DNA of 64,000 nt from positions 21,560,484-21,624,483 of the forward strand of contig OY759263.1 in the NCBI GenBank assembly GCA_963662155.1. Direction: 5' to 3'. The notes beneath the pieces were generated by a model that saw only the letters and a list, made by a program, of their open reading frames with translations, searched no databases and had not been told where the DNA came from. This DNA is from Lamellibrachia columna. Taxonomy: Eukaryota; Annelida; Polychaeta; Sabellida; Siboglinidae. Made by a program: the position numbers and the translations under genes. The number at the start of each line of letters is the position of its first letter. Position 1 is the first letter of the stretch. This document shows, piece after piece, positions 25,767-43,155 of the stretch.

Positions 25767-26494
25767 AGCCCGCAGCACACTAGCCGATTTTTCGTAGGGG
25801 GACTGCAGATTTTACACCGGGGTTAAATTTGTCGGGCCATCAGCTTGCAGCACAGTAGCCGATATTTTGTCGCCGATATGTTGTCGCGACTAGCACGCCT
25901 CTGGTGGCGAATTTGGAATTAAGCAAACATGGCGGTGCTCACACAACACGTGGCGGCGATACAGAGAAGAAGACAGAAGTTAACTTTGTTCATCTTGATT
26001 ATGCTACGGGGGATACGGAGACGCAGAAAAGCAAACAAACAAAATCGTATTGAAATCATCTAAAAATCCACTGTTACACTGTCAACATGTTCTACCAGCA
26101 AACTTGCCAATGTGCCTGCTCAAATGCAGTTATGTCAGATGATATGATTTTTTTTAAATTACACAGATCTAAAATTACTCTGCCTTACATTCGTGTGTAA
26201 CACACCAGGAAGAGGCATGATCCCATTTGTCATCGTGGCCGTGGCACCGGGGGCCGCCATGTTTACAATGACGTTTGTGCGCGTGACTGCAATCTCGCCT
26301 CCTATTGGTAGCTAATCGCGCGAGCCCCGACAGTTTGTCGGAGTCTGCAGCACACTAGCCGACAAGGCCCGCCAGGACGTCCTGAAATCTAGCACTGTCA
26401 GATATTATCCGACAAGTCCCGATCTTGTTGGAATTCGCAGCACACTAGCCGACAATTGAAGATTATTTGTCCCCCGACTAGTGTGCTGCGGGCT
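25767..26494. mobile_element. 728-bp MITE with terminal inverted repeats and TTA target duplication
   Basis: The left end AGCCCGCAGCACACTAG(C)CG and the right end CG(A)CTAGTGTGCTGCGGGCT are inverted copies, each flanked by TTA (25764-25766 and 26495-26497). Three further internal copies of GCAGCACA(C/G)TAGCCGA lie near 25848, 26347 and 26437, giving sub-terminal repeats. There is no ORF of its own. A 3-bp TTA duplication is typical of PIF/Harbinger-type insertion, so it may be a non-autonomous member; the superfamily is inferred. It sits inside the transposon-like gene, whose frame runs on after it. Confidence 0.85.
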
Positions 26495-26983
26495 TTACCT
26501 TCCAAATATGGAAGCAAGTTGAACGACCATACAAAGAGACTAACATCAAGAAGACTGTACGTGTGGAAGAGAATGTTACGAAGTCGAAGTTCAAGCAGGA
26601 TTTCGTTGAAAGCATGGGGGCATTCAAGAACCACCAGACAGAGTTCACTCGCAATACGAGAACCTCGCCATTCTCAAGAAGGCGCTGACGCAGACACAGT
26701 GTACCGTGCAGGTAGACATTGCAGATAAGTACGTGTGTCACTTCTTTGAAGAAGTAAGCAGCGCTTATTAATGGAAGGAGCAGATAACGGCAGAGTTCGA
26801 AATGACCACTGACTCTTGGGGGGGGTCCCCTAAAAATATTGGTCACCCCCCCGAAAAACATTTTTTCTTAACAAATCTTGTTTTCAGGCAACGTAATGGC
26901 TACTAGCGCCTATTTTTATGAAAAGACTTGATTGCTATCATAGCGACTTGTATTTATTTACCAACTTAGGTTGAATGCACTTG

Positions 26984-27028
26984 TTATAAGTCACTCTGGA
27001 TAAGAGCGAATGCTAAATGACTAAATTG
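26984..27028 (+). mobile_element. L2-type LINE/SINE 3' tail
   Basis: TAAGTCACTCTGGATAAGAG followed by CGAATGCTAAATGAC is the familiar hairpin-forming 3' end shared by L2-clade LINEs and the SINEs that use them. Only the tail (about 45 bp plus possible upstream body) is recognisable, inserted between parts of the broken gene. Confidence 0.7.
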
Positions 27029-27289
27029 TTAATTGTGGTTTGTTACTGGAGCAATGCGCTTGCAAACACAATGCTCTGTAATTCTGAGAAGTAAAATGCC
27101 CAGGTAAACTGTGCCTCAACTAGACACTCATTGGTGGCATTATTGCAGACACGCAACATATGGCGCCCTTAACCACAGAGCACACAGTCGTCAATGATAT
27201 AAGTGGAATTATTTAAAATGTTTTTAACAGAGATTAACTTAATAACAATAGAGTGAGCTGAATGATTCAACTAGACTACCACCAGGATG

Positions 27290-27365
27290 ATGTCGAATTC
27301 TGCGAAAACCGTCGAGTTCTTGCTGCGAGATCGATCGAGTTCTCGAAAACCGTCGAGTTCTAGCA
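27290..27365. repeat. Short tandem repeat with CCGTCGAGTTCT units
   Basis: Units (A)ACCGTCGAGTTCT(T/A)GC and GCGAGATCGATCGAGTTCT occur in tandem. The same unit and the same GCGAGATCGAT variant reappear at 62435-62505. Confidence 0.75.
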
Positions 27366-28650
27366 TATACAAACCAGAGTAGCTTCACACGCAGCAACAG
27401 GTGCAACAGCGGAAGGGTAATTACACCGGTACAGCGATAAAATGTGGGACCCCCAAGTTCAAAATTTTTCTTTCTTATGGGAGGTCCCTCGTGACTTATG
27501 GAGGGTCCTTGACCCCCAGACCCCCATTTCGAACACTGGGTAACGGTGCACCCTGCAGTCATCCACGAGAAGACAGCAAATGGAGATCTGCAGCACGAAA
27601 GCCTTGTAGTGGTATCCGATGAGATGGCTCACAATGTTGCGACTGTCTTCTTATTCGTGAAGGTCATTGTTGAGTGGATCAAATAAAACCTGAACTGTAT
27701 CCAGCATATGCATTACCTAGCTGATTCTCCGATATACAGGAACAGCGCAATCGTCAACCTGGAGACATTGCACAAGGCCATATTCAAAATATCGGTGCCA
27801 TGGCATTACTTCGAAAGTGGCCATGGAAAAGGCCCATTCGATGGGGTAGGTGGGGCTGTAAAACGCGCAGATGATCTGGCGATGAAGAAAGGGAAACTTA
27901 TCACGAAGGCACAATATTTCTATGCATGGGGTACTTCCCAGACGGAATCAGCTGTGACGTATATGTTGGTCACGAAAGAGGAGGCGAAGGAAGCGTCGTC
28001 AGAGTTAGAAACCATCGAAGCTGTCAGAGTCCAAGGCACAATGAAAACTCACGCTGTGACGCCAGTCGACGATCAAATTATACGTCCGCGAGACATCCTG
28101 TTTCAATACCAGCTGCTGGTCTTTGGGCAACTTCCATCCTACCTGCCCTGGGTGGGTCAAGAGGAAGACAAGAAAGTAACCAGTAGTAGTGATCCTTGAC
28201 AAAACAGCAAAGAAAGACGCAAATGAAACCGCAAATGAAGACGGCGATGAAACGGCAAAGGAAGATTGAGTTGAAACAGCAAAGGAAGACAGTGATGAAA
28301 CGATGGCAACTGAGGAACCACCACCAACTCAAAACTCTCAGGAATCAGCAGTGAGATTAGCCTCGAATGGAATAGAACATGATGATATTGGTGTTGGGAA
28401 CTGAAGTGAAGTACATCCACTGTATATCCACTGCTGGGCATTCTTCCTTCCAGTAGGAGCTGACATTGGGCATCTGGAATAAACCCATTCGCAAATAGAT
28501 GCCTGTGAACTGTACAAGTTCCGATTTAGTTGTTTTGATTGGCATGACATTTTTCTGCACACTACACAGGTTGGCATGACACGAAGCTTTGTCCATCGCA
28601 TCGTCACTAAGGAAGAATTTGTAGTTTCACGCTTGCAGCAATGCAAAGAT

Positions 28651-29177
<527 letters not shown>

Positions 29178-29929
29178 ACCACTCCCAAGTTCACACGTGG
29201 ATCAACCTTGACACACCATCCGTGTTCAACCTCAACAAATCACTGACTATTTTGTGTTTCCGCCATGTATAATTAAAGCGGCTTGGACAGTGCTGCTGGT
29301 GCAGGACACCTGCAGAGATGAGTGCTATCGGTTAATTATGCGTTACTACGTTGACATGTCACCACTGGTCGGCATGTGGTTGCTAAGCGGTCGAGCATTC
29401 ACATTGAGGTTTGTGACTCCTACAGTTACGCACGTCCACTGTGTCTTCTACAGTGAGATTTGTCATCACACGCTGACGCCACCACAGTGCTGGCCAGTAG
29501 GCGCAGGTGTAAGCTGGTAAGTACAACAATATTAATATGAATTTGCTTGAATACACCAGGTAAGCACAATAATAATAGGAATTTGCCTGAATTCACTTAA
29601 AGTAAAATGCACTCCGGCGCTTTGCACAAAATTGCATAAGCTAAATATAAAACGTTACAATTATAATACATCTATAAACTATATACATAAAACGCCAACA
29701 TTATTACACGTTCAGGTTATTGACTTAATTTGGCCACCTCTGTCATTCGTTCTATCCAGGAAACTATGATTTTAACCAATCCGGAGCTATATGCCATCTG
29801 TGTACGGAAATTCATACAACGTTGCTGGTCGCAATCCAGCAAACCACGATATCAATAATTGCGGACTTGTGTGATATCAGAAAACAGTTGCTTGATTTGC
29901 GTACAAACTCCGGGGTGCACCGGTTTGCG

Positions 29930-33477
<3,548 letters not shown>

Positions 33478-34490
33478 TCACCCATTCTTTGCACATGTCC
33501 TGCCCATCTCATTCTGTTTCCGGCTACTTTCATCTTTTAGGTGTTTTTTCATGCCAATCTCTTCTCTCAATTCCTTCATCTTCCTTCTATCTTCTTGGGT
33601 TACTTTGCATATTCTTCGGACCCAGTTGTTTTCTGCTATCTGCATCTTCTCCTCCTGTCTCTCTGTCAGTGCCAGTGTTCCCAACCCATATATACAGGCA
33701 GGTACCATGCAGGCTTCCAACACTTTTCCTTTTAGTTGTTTCTTCAGTTTTCTGTCCCACATAATGCCTTCTACTCTCCTCCACGCTGCTGCTCCTGCTT
33801 GCATTCTCCTCTGTATTTCCTTACTACTTCCTCCATCCTCACACACTGTATTTCCTTACTACTTCCTCCATCCTCACACACTGTGCCGCCCATGTATACA
33901 AAACTGTTCACTTGTTTAATGGTCTTTCCGTCAACAACTACATGTAAATCCACCTCTTGTTCGCCTATCCCCATTACTTCTGTCTTCTCCAGATTCATTC
34001 GGAGGCCATGTTTTCTAAAGTTGTTACATTCTTGCAATGTTTTCTGTAAATCCTCTTTGTTATCAGCCACCACTGCTAGGTCATCTGCATATAGTATCTT
34101 AAGTTCTGTTCAGATACCTTTCCACTGATCAGGTTCATCACCATAATGAAAAGCAGAGGACTCAATGCACTTCCTTGTCTAAGTAATTCTCCCACCCCAA
34201 ATTGTTCCGATGTTTCTCTTTCAGCTCTCACCACTGCTGTTGTCTCCTTGTACATTTCCTCAACCATTCTGACCTCTGCCTCTCCAACCTCCATCCATCT
34301 CATGACTGCAAATGTAAGTTCTCTCGGCATGGTGTCGAATGCCTTTTCCAGATCGACAAAACCGAGTGCTACAGTAACCCAATGTTTTATAGCACTGACA
34401 CTAACAAATCGTGCGCGCGTTTTTACAGCATCGCGAAGGTCAATGTTATTCGGAAAACGTTCGCTATTAAATTTTGAGTACATTTTAAGC
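33478..34490 (-). mobile_element. LINE fragment, RT catalytic region to C-terminus
   Basis: On the minus strand: FVDLEKAFDTMPRELTFAVM (near 34355-34296), a G.GELLRQGSALSPLLF block, YADDLAVVAD (about 34095-34066, catalytic YADD, in a shifted frame), NLEKTEVMGIG, NSFVYMGGTVCEDGG, then a long thumb/C-terminal segment AGAAAWRRVEGIMWDRKLKK ending near 33478. Three frames are needed. The order corresponds to an RTE-like LINE common in aquatic invertebrates. A 35-bp duplication inside it (33811-33880) also breaks the frame. Confidence 0.85.
33811..33880. repeat. 35-bp tandem duplication inside the LINE
   Basis: CTGTATTTCCTTACTACTTC begins at 33811 and again at 33846, each followed by the same 15 bases. 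The unit is not a multiple of three, so it shifts the LINE frame; both copies are still identical, implying a recent event. Confidence 0.95.
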
Positions 34491-35118
<628 letters not shown>

Positions 35119-35274
35119 TCTTCTGCAGATGACTTATCTCCTGAAGATAGCCATGGTGACCCTCCGTGCAATTAATTTATTGGTAGGCGACATAAGGAAG
35201 TCGTTTTTTTTGGATGTCCAATGTTTAAGCTGTTGTTGTATTCCTGTTTTAGATACGGAAAGTGATACAAACAT

Positions 35275-36225
35275 ATGAATATGATGCCAAGTCTACATAA
35301 GACAATTCTGTGTGTGTGGTCCCTGCTCGCCACATCGCTGTTGATCGTCGGCTGGTTCAGGACCTCGCACCCGCCAGTCCTCCGCCGACAGATGACGCGA
35401 CTGTCGGACAAGAACTCTCCACTACTCGCTTCTACAACGGAAAAGGTGACGAACAAACCCATTCGCGCAGGAAACACCGATCGCCTGAAGCAGGCGAGCG
35501 ACGCACTGCCGTGGCGTTCACACAGACTGCTCCCTCGACGTCTCTCGCGGCCAGAACACGACCACTGCACTGAGCTTCTATCGAGAGTCGACGGCATCCT
35601 GCGAGAGTTCAACATCACCTACATGTTGGCATACGGCACGCTGCTCGGATCATACGTCATGCACGACATACTGCCGTGGGACGACGATCTCGACATCTTC
35701 ATGAACATCGACGACCTACCGAAGATTAAGCTTCTGTTCAACGCCAACGGATCCGGACACTACAGACAGATCCAGCTTTTGGAGTCCACCAACGCGCACG
35801 CGTTCACCGTGAAGCTCTACTTGTTGAATGATCCTAAAGCGGGGAAAACGTCTTGGCGCTGGCCGTATATTGACATATCGTTTTATACGGAGGACGCCAG
35901 GCAAGTGTCAACCTACAGAAACGCACCGAATTGGAAAATGAAGCGAGCTGACTTTTTCCCGCTGACGCAGCGCCCCCTTGCATGGCGGTGGTTTCCGGCT
36001 CCACGAAACACGAGAGAATTCATCGTGCTCAAGTACAAACATTTTGTTTGTAAGTCACACGGATGGGATCATAGGAACGAGAAGTTCGCAAAACGGGTGT
36101 ACTCTGCCGATTGCAGAAGATTAGCATCGCATTATCCATTCGTGGAGCGGAAGCTCTTGCGTGATAAAACGATGGAAACCTTGGTTCTGAATGGAAAGCC
36201 CCAGTACTCAGTAATACTGGAGTAA
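35275..36225 (+). CDS. LicD/fukutin-like type II membrane protein, copy 1
   Basis: 316 residues. A single membrane segment (about 10-28, ILCVWSLLATSLLIVGWF) behind a short basic N-terminus predicts a type II Golgi/ER protein with a stem (30-95) and a luminal LicD domain. Motifs: YGTLLG (120-125), PWDDDLDIF (134-142, acidic metal/nucleotide-binding cluster typical of LicD/FKTN/FKRP nucleotidyl- or glycan-phosphate transferases), PYIDI (197-201), and possible N-glycosylation sites NIT (113) and NGS (158). The substrate is unknown; relatives transfer phosphocholine or ribitol phosphate. An acceptor-like TTCCTGTTTTAG ends at 35252, 22 bp before the ATG, so a 5' UTR intron is likely and the whole ORF is one exon. 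From residue 62 onward it is about 97 per cent identical in DNA to copy 2 at 61070; the first 61 codons are unrelated. Confidence 0.9.
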   Translation: MNMMPSLHKTILCVWSLLATSLLIVGWFRTSHPPVLRRQMTRLSDKNSPLLASTTEKVTNKPIRAGNTDRLKQASDALPWRSHRLLPRRLSRPEHDHCTELLSRVDGILREFNITYMLAYGTLLGSYVMHDILPWDDDLDIFMNIDDLPKIKLLFNANGSGHYRQIQLLESTNAHAFTVKLYLLNDPKAGKTSWRWPYIDISFYTEDARQVSTYRNAPNWKMKRADFFPLTQRPLAWRWFPAPRNTREFIVLKYKHFVCKSHGWDHRNEKFAKRVYSADCRRLASHYPFVERKLLRDKTMETLVLNGKPQYSVILE

Positions 36226-37275
<1,050 letters not shown>

Positions 37276-38648
37276 ATATGTGTTATCTCATGTAATGCCT
37301 GTATTGTAATACTTATATTCACTAATGTAATAATTATTTGATTAATTATTTAATTAATTTATTTTATTTATTGTAAACACCCCTGATTCTATTTTTTTAG
37401 AGATATGCGGTGTCTAAATAAACTTGATTTGATTGATTTGATGGTCGATCGTGGATCCTGAGGTAACTCATGGCCCCGATTGGAAATCTACAAATCTCGG
37501 AGAATTGGGTGGGGCCGGGGGTTCCGGGTGGAAATGAAGCTCCTGGTGCTTGGTTCTTCTTTTATATATAATATCCGAAAACGCGTTGTATCCAATTTGC
37601 GTTTTAGAGATAAGCCCTTCTTAGATTACGCAATTCATGACATGTATTCTGCCGATCCAAACTCGAATTACAACATACCACATGAAGTAATCAAACTCGC
37701 TAAAAACAGACACAGCCTTACAAAATAGTCAAGTTCAAAAACTATAAGCACAAGAAGTCAACATAGATTACGCTAGGTTTGCTCAAATCCATTCGTTACA
37801 GAGACAAACTATATAAGAAACTCAAGATGACACAGTCAGACGCACCTGAATACCCTGCAATTCTAATTAACTTAACAACTTATAGTGACATCCTTAAAAT
37901 CGCATTCGCACAGCAAACCAAATTCATTATGCATTTTGTCTTAACAAATTCAATACTGACATTAAAAAACATGGAATACTATAAATAATATTCTTTTTGG
38001 AACACACACAAATAAAACTTTCCCTAAATCATTTATATGCAATGAAGAAATCATAACATATAAGACAGTCATCGAAAACACATTTAATAATTGTTTTACT
38101 AATATTAGTTCAAATCTAGCCGCATAAATACACAATCTCACAAATAAAACGTTCATGTATTACCTTAAAGCGCAACATAACAATTTATTTAACTTTGACC
38201 AAATTGATGATGAAACAATCTTCAAAATAATAGATAATATTCAGCCAAAAACAAGTTGTGGTTTTAACGGTATTTCTTCACGATTAGTCCAATTACTTAA
38301 ACTTGCTCTAATAAAATCATTAACACTAATTACGAACCAAATATTAACTACAGATATTTTCCCAGAATTTGCTGCTCTTAAATTAACTGATATAATAATG
38401 ACACAAGTGGATAATAATGAAATACCTATAAATATCTTCGTAGACCTTTCAAATGCATTCGACACCTTAGACCATACAATATTACTAGGCAAATTAGCAT
38501 TATGGCGTAAAAGGTGTAGCGTTAGGTTTAGTTAGAAATTATTTAACATATCGAAAACAGTATGTGGAAATAGAGGATGTCAAATCAAGTATGCTGAATA
38601 TTTCAACAGGTGTACCTAAGGCTCGATTTTAAGCCCCCTGTTGTTTAT

Positions 38649-38867
<219 letters not shown>

Positions 38868-39189
38868 GTAGAATTCTCTATCAACAAATGTAGAATTCTC
38901 TATCAACATAGAACTGCATAAAATCAGTGAAACAAAACAAATTACTTCTTACCCTAAACAAAACTAAATATATGTTTTCAAAAGGGCTAGAAGAAGATGT
39001 GTAAATCCACCGTTACTAAAAATAGATAATATATATATTGATAGAGTTCATGAATAGAATTTTCTTGGATTAATTTTTAATGAACAATTAAACTGGGAAA
39101 GCCATATTGACAAAATGTCAAATAAGTGTTCAATGACTTTAGGAATTCTCAGTATACTGAAAAGATTATTACCTCTTATCCTAAATATA

Positions 39190-39620
39190 TACGGCTCAGA
39201 GACACGGCGAATTATACAGAAAACACTAAAAAGAATACAGACCTTCATCAACAAACGCCTGCGCAGAATACACCTAAATGGTCAGACAAGGTATCCAACA
39301 CTACGCTGTGGGAAAGGACCAAACAACTGGGCATGTAGAAAACGAAATAAAGAAGAGAAAATGTAGGTGGATAGGACACACACGGAGTAAACCAGAAACA
39401 AACATCACACGACCAGAACTTACACGGAACCCCCATGGGAAGAGAAAAAGAGGAAGGCCGAGAAACACTTGGCCGAGAGACACGGAAAACGAAAGAAAGA
39501 AGATAGGACACACCGGGAGAGAAATGGAGAAAATGGTCACAAACAGACAAGAGTGGAGGACCATGGTATATAGCCTATGCTCCTAGCGAGCAAGCAGGTC
39601 AAAGTAAGTAAGTAAGTATA
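39190..39620 (+). mobile_element. Nested LINE 3' fragment with (TAAG)n tail
   Basis: Reads IYGSETRRIIQKTLKRIQTF, INKRLRRIH, then in another frame KRKCRWIGHTRSK, GKRKRGRPRNTWPRDTE, and VYSLCS near the end, followed by GTAAGTAAGTAAGTA (about 39605-39619). Same C-terminal plan and tail as the elements at 12345 and 20435. The flanking LINE resumes on either side, so this piece was inserted into it. Confidence 0.75.
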
Positions 39621-40076
39621 AAGATTATGTTGTACAACGCACTGATTTGAATAATGGCATGAAGGACTGGGGCAAAAAAATGCAAAAGAAAGCCGTCTAC
39701 ATTATAAGTGTAAGAAAATAAAATGTTCACACTGAACTATTGTTTAAAAGTCTTAAATGATAAAAAATAGAATTACAAATTCACACATAATAAACTACCT
39801 GTCTACCTTCAACACTTATTATTTGATCAAAACAGTAGCATTCACAACTTCAACACACGTGGGCTATACAACATACACACAGTCAGGTTACAACACAAAT
39901 TTGGTAAACACAATCTTATACATACTTTGCCACATACGACAAATAATGCACATGATGTATTGAAGAGCAAAATATACACTAAAACTAATAGCACAATTGC
40001 ACTAACTACTAATTGTAAACACAATCCTCACACTGGAGGCAGAGGTTGCCAGCACAAACCTCCAGAAATGGCTTAA

Positions 40077-43000
40077 TTATGGTGTCAAACGTCTCACAGC
40101 ATTATTATTGCTGTAGGCGATCCAAGGCTTGTGACACATTACTTCTTTCAACCAAACTGGTTTCTGGTTTCTAGTGGACCTAGACTGGTATCTGGGTGAA
40201 TCCACAGGGCTCGGAGTGGTTGACTCATCAAGTGACGTATTCGTTGATATGTTGCCGCCCGAGGGGTTCTCATCCAGCGAATCGTTTTCCGTTGGCAAGA
40301 TGGACGGTTCCATTTTGATTACCACGGGCTTGAATCTTGAGATATTGCGTGTGATGGTGTGGTCGTCATTCTTGGCTGTGATCATATTTCCTTTTCTCGC
40401 TACAACTTCATAAGTTGTGGGCTTGTAGGGTGTCGAGTTCTTGTTGATTCGTCGTTGCGCTACCAAAACTGTGTCTCCTGGTTGGAGGTTTGACGGTTTG
40501 GCATTTGTTCTTCGGTCTGCATACTGCATTATTCGAAACGCTGCTGCAGCGTCTGTTTCCCTCATGGTTTTGTCAAACAATGACGTCTTGATTTCAGGTA
40601 GAGTTGTCGTAATACTTATGATAAACGCTGCCATGACAGGTGGTTCTCCTGTCGAGCTGCGAGGCGTTGCTCGGTAGTTGCGTAGGAATCGGTATCTCCT
40701 GCTTCCACTATTTTCCTTCGATCATTGCACACCGAACAGCCTTTTCAAGGGTTCGCACGAATCTCTCAGCTTCGCTGTTGGCTTGTGGCCATTCAAGTGT
40801 TGTCTTCATGTGTTTGAAGCCTGGGTGCTCAGCAAAGCGTTTGAAGTCATTGCTTTAGAACAGTGGTCCGTTGTCCGACTTTACTTCTTCAAGGATGTCA
40901 TGAGTGCTGAACATCTTGTCGAGCTTTGGGATCGTGGAGTAGGCTGATGTTGATTTCGTGATCTCTATTTCTGGGAACCGACTGTACTCATCTATTGCGA
41001 CCAGCAGGTAGTCGCCTGATAGGAATATACCACAGAAGTCAATTGCATTGTTTTGCCATGGTCATTCCGGTAGCTTTTACATTTTCTGAATTTCCATGTA
41101 TGATTTCGGCGGGTGTGTGCTGGCTTGACAGACAAGGCAGCTCCTCACCTTCTTTTTGCATCTATCCCAAGGAACCACACCTTTTCTCTGATCAGACGTT
41201 TTATTTTCACTACTCCTTGGTGACCCTGATACGTCAATTCTACAACTCTGTCCTGAAGTTTCTTCGGGATTATCAGCTTCGTTCCCGGGAGAAGAAGTCC
41301 ACCAATTGTGACCGTCAGCTCACATTGAAGTTTCTCCTGTGCCTTTAGTGTATCAATGTCCACTTTCCCAGGGTGTTCATTCCAACGGCCCTTCAACAGG
41401 CTTTCAATTACTCTCCAATCCCACCGGGGATGCATCTACTACCAACTCGGTGTGTGGTCGTAGTATGCCATGATCTGATTGAAGAAAACCGTGGAGTTTC
41501 TTTTTCTTTCCCCTACTCCCAAGGAACCTTGGACCTCGTTAGTCTCCTCAAAGGTTCAGTGATTGTCGCAAAGTTTGGGATCATGCGAGAGACGTAGCCA
41601 GCCATTCCTAGAAACGACCTCACTTCCTCTGCATACTCTGCCGTTTTCATCTTTCTGGTGGCATCCATCTTCTTGGGATTCGCTGATACACCTTCTGGGC
41701 TCCAGATATGCCAAAAGACCGATAGGTTTATCTTGTTGAAGACACACTTTTCCTTTTCTGTTTGAGGATGTTTGCATTCACTCGTTCAAATACTTGACGC
41801 AGGTTATCATCGTATTCAGCCTGAGTGCAACCATGCACCAGCATGTCGTCGCTGATGCTGATTGCTTTCTGAATTCCTTGTAGCGTTATTTGGATAGCAT
41901 TTTGGAACACTTCGGCAGCTGAACGCAGTCCGAACATTAGTCTTTTATACTGCCACAGTTTTTAGTTCGCGCTGAAAGTGGTGATGTGCCTTGACTCAGT
42001 CGTCAGCTCTACTTGATGGTATCCTTTGTTCAAGTCGAGTTTTGCGAAGTAGGATGACCCATTCAGTTCAAATATGATGTCATCAATTGTCGGTGTCACA
42101 TGGCGTTCGCGTCTGATGGCTTTGTTGGCTTCTCTCATATCGACACATATGCGAAATTCGCTTGGTTTCTTCGGTTTGGGTTGAGCAACTATCAGGCTCA
42201 CCCATGGGGTCGGAGTGTCCACCACTTCCTCTAGGATGTCCAGTTGCTCCAGTTTGTCCAACACTTCCTGGACTTTCTCTCTGATGTGGTAGGGAATTAT
42301 TCGATGTCGATCCTGGACTGGCTGAACAGTCTCGTCGACGTGCAGCTTAATTTGTACACCTCTCAGTTTGCCAATGCCTTCAAATGTGTCATTGTACTCT
42401 TCACAGAGTTTCGAGTAACGATCAGTTGTTTTCACTGGTGGTGTTTCGCCCACTTCGTTTATTTAGCTGAATTAGGGGATATACCCAAGTTGCATGGATG
42501 TATCAGGATATTGCCTTTTCTATCGCCCGTCACATACACTGTGCTCCTAACTGCATCTGATTTCCTTCGATCTCCGCATCAAATTTTCCAAGAATGTTCA
42601 TCTGCTTCCCAGCATAAGGGATCACAGGGTTGTGTTCTTTTGTGAGTTGCTTTAAGCTTTGAAACGTTTTCTCGTCTAGCAAGTTGACCGATGATCCGGT
42701 GTCGACTGTGACTCTGACTGGTGAATCGTCGATTGTGATAGTTACCAGTGGTTTATTAACGTTGTGCACTTCCGTCTAGTACAAGGACCAAAGGTACATA
42801 TCCTCACCCTCGTCAGACTGAGTGTGGCCTATCTGTTCACTTCCTTCTGGTACAGGGACCAAAGGTACTTATCATCTCCCTCGTCAGACTGAGTGTGGTC
42901 CATTTGTTCACTTCTTTCTGGTACAGGGGCCAAAGTTACATATCCTCTCCCTCGTCAGACTGAGTGTGGTCCATCTGACGAACCAATTTCCACGAATTCT

Positions 43001-43150
43001 TGTATTTCGGCTTGCCCACACTTTTCTTGAACTACTGCTTGTGCTACTTCCCAGCAATTGCAGATCTGCAGAATTTGGTAGAGTGGTTTGTCTTTCCACA
43101 TATGTGACAATTTTCTTTGTGTGGCTAGCTACTCTCCCCCGCAACTATAG
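40077..43150 (-). mobile_element. Decayed Ty3/gypsy retrotransposon (zinc knuckle to integrase tail)
   Basis: Minus-strand order: a CCHC-like zinc knuckle (CHICGKTNHSTKFC, about 43110-43069); a linker carrying a 70-bp tandem repeat; aspartic protease with VDTGSSVNLLD (about 42714-42682); RT with FRICVDMREANKAI, YFAKLDLNKGYHQVEL and the catalytic ISDDMLVHG (Y replaced by S before DD, about 41854-41828); the post-RT AEEVRSFLGMAGYVSRM block; a VVVDASP trace of RNase H, most of which is deleted; integrase zinc finger (HQG...); integrase core with SDNGPLF; and a basic C-terminal tail to 40077. Multiple stops and shifts. LTRs are not visible; gag is cut by the LINE at 43156. Confidence 0.9.
42767..42978. 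repeat. Three tandem copies of a 70-71 bp unit in the gag-protease linker
   Basis: GGTACAGGGACCAAAGGTAC-type units begin near 42778, 42849 and 42920, each with CCCTCGTCAGACTGAGTGTG in the second half. The unit lies in the low-complexity linker between zinc knuckle and protease of the gypsy element. Confidence 0.9.
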
Positions 43151-43155
43151 CATTG

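Larger units (their letters stand above)
24880..28650 (+). pseudogene. Broken copy of an uncharacterised, transposon-like multi-copy gene
   Basis: Pieces in order: a basic coiled region (24900-25100); 25103-25537, ending with C(V)PGKRDIVKVDGKRIQK and LNDNIRALHNRY; 25559-25783 with ...LCKCHQNFALRLS; then, behind the inserted MITE, a frame across 26510-26690; QMEI...DEMAHNVATVFL near 27580-27655; and 27708-28199 with the striking FESGHGKGPFDGVGGAVKR (27806-27862). I recognise this order (a C..C..H-containing middle and a GHGKG.xDGVGGxVKR block) from many predicted proteins of cnidarians, molluscs and fish that behave like a mobile family; no function is established. Stops, frameshifts and the MITE make this copy dead. 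A short tandem AAACGGCAAAGGAAGA-like stretch lies at 28215-28300. Confidence 0.7.

Noticed and set aside
29254..29520. 88-codon plus frame ending next to a good donor (CTG|GTAAGT)
   Set aside because: The donor is attractive, but the peptide has no recognisable homology and no convincing upstream acceptor; not enough to call an exon.
35172..35618. 148-codon minus-strand frame opposite the LicD gene
   Set aside because: Shadow of the strongly supported plus-strand LicD coding region.
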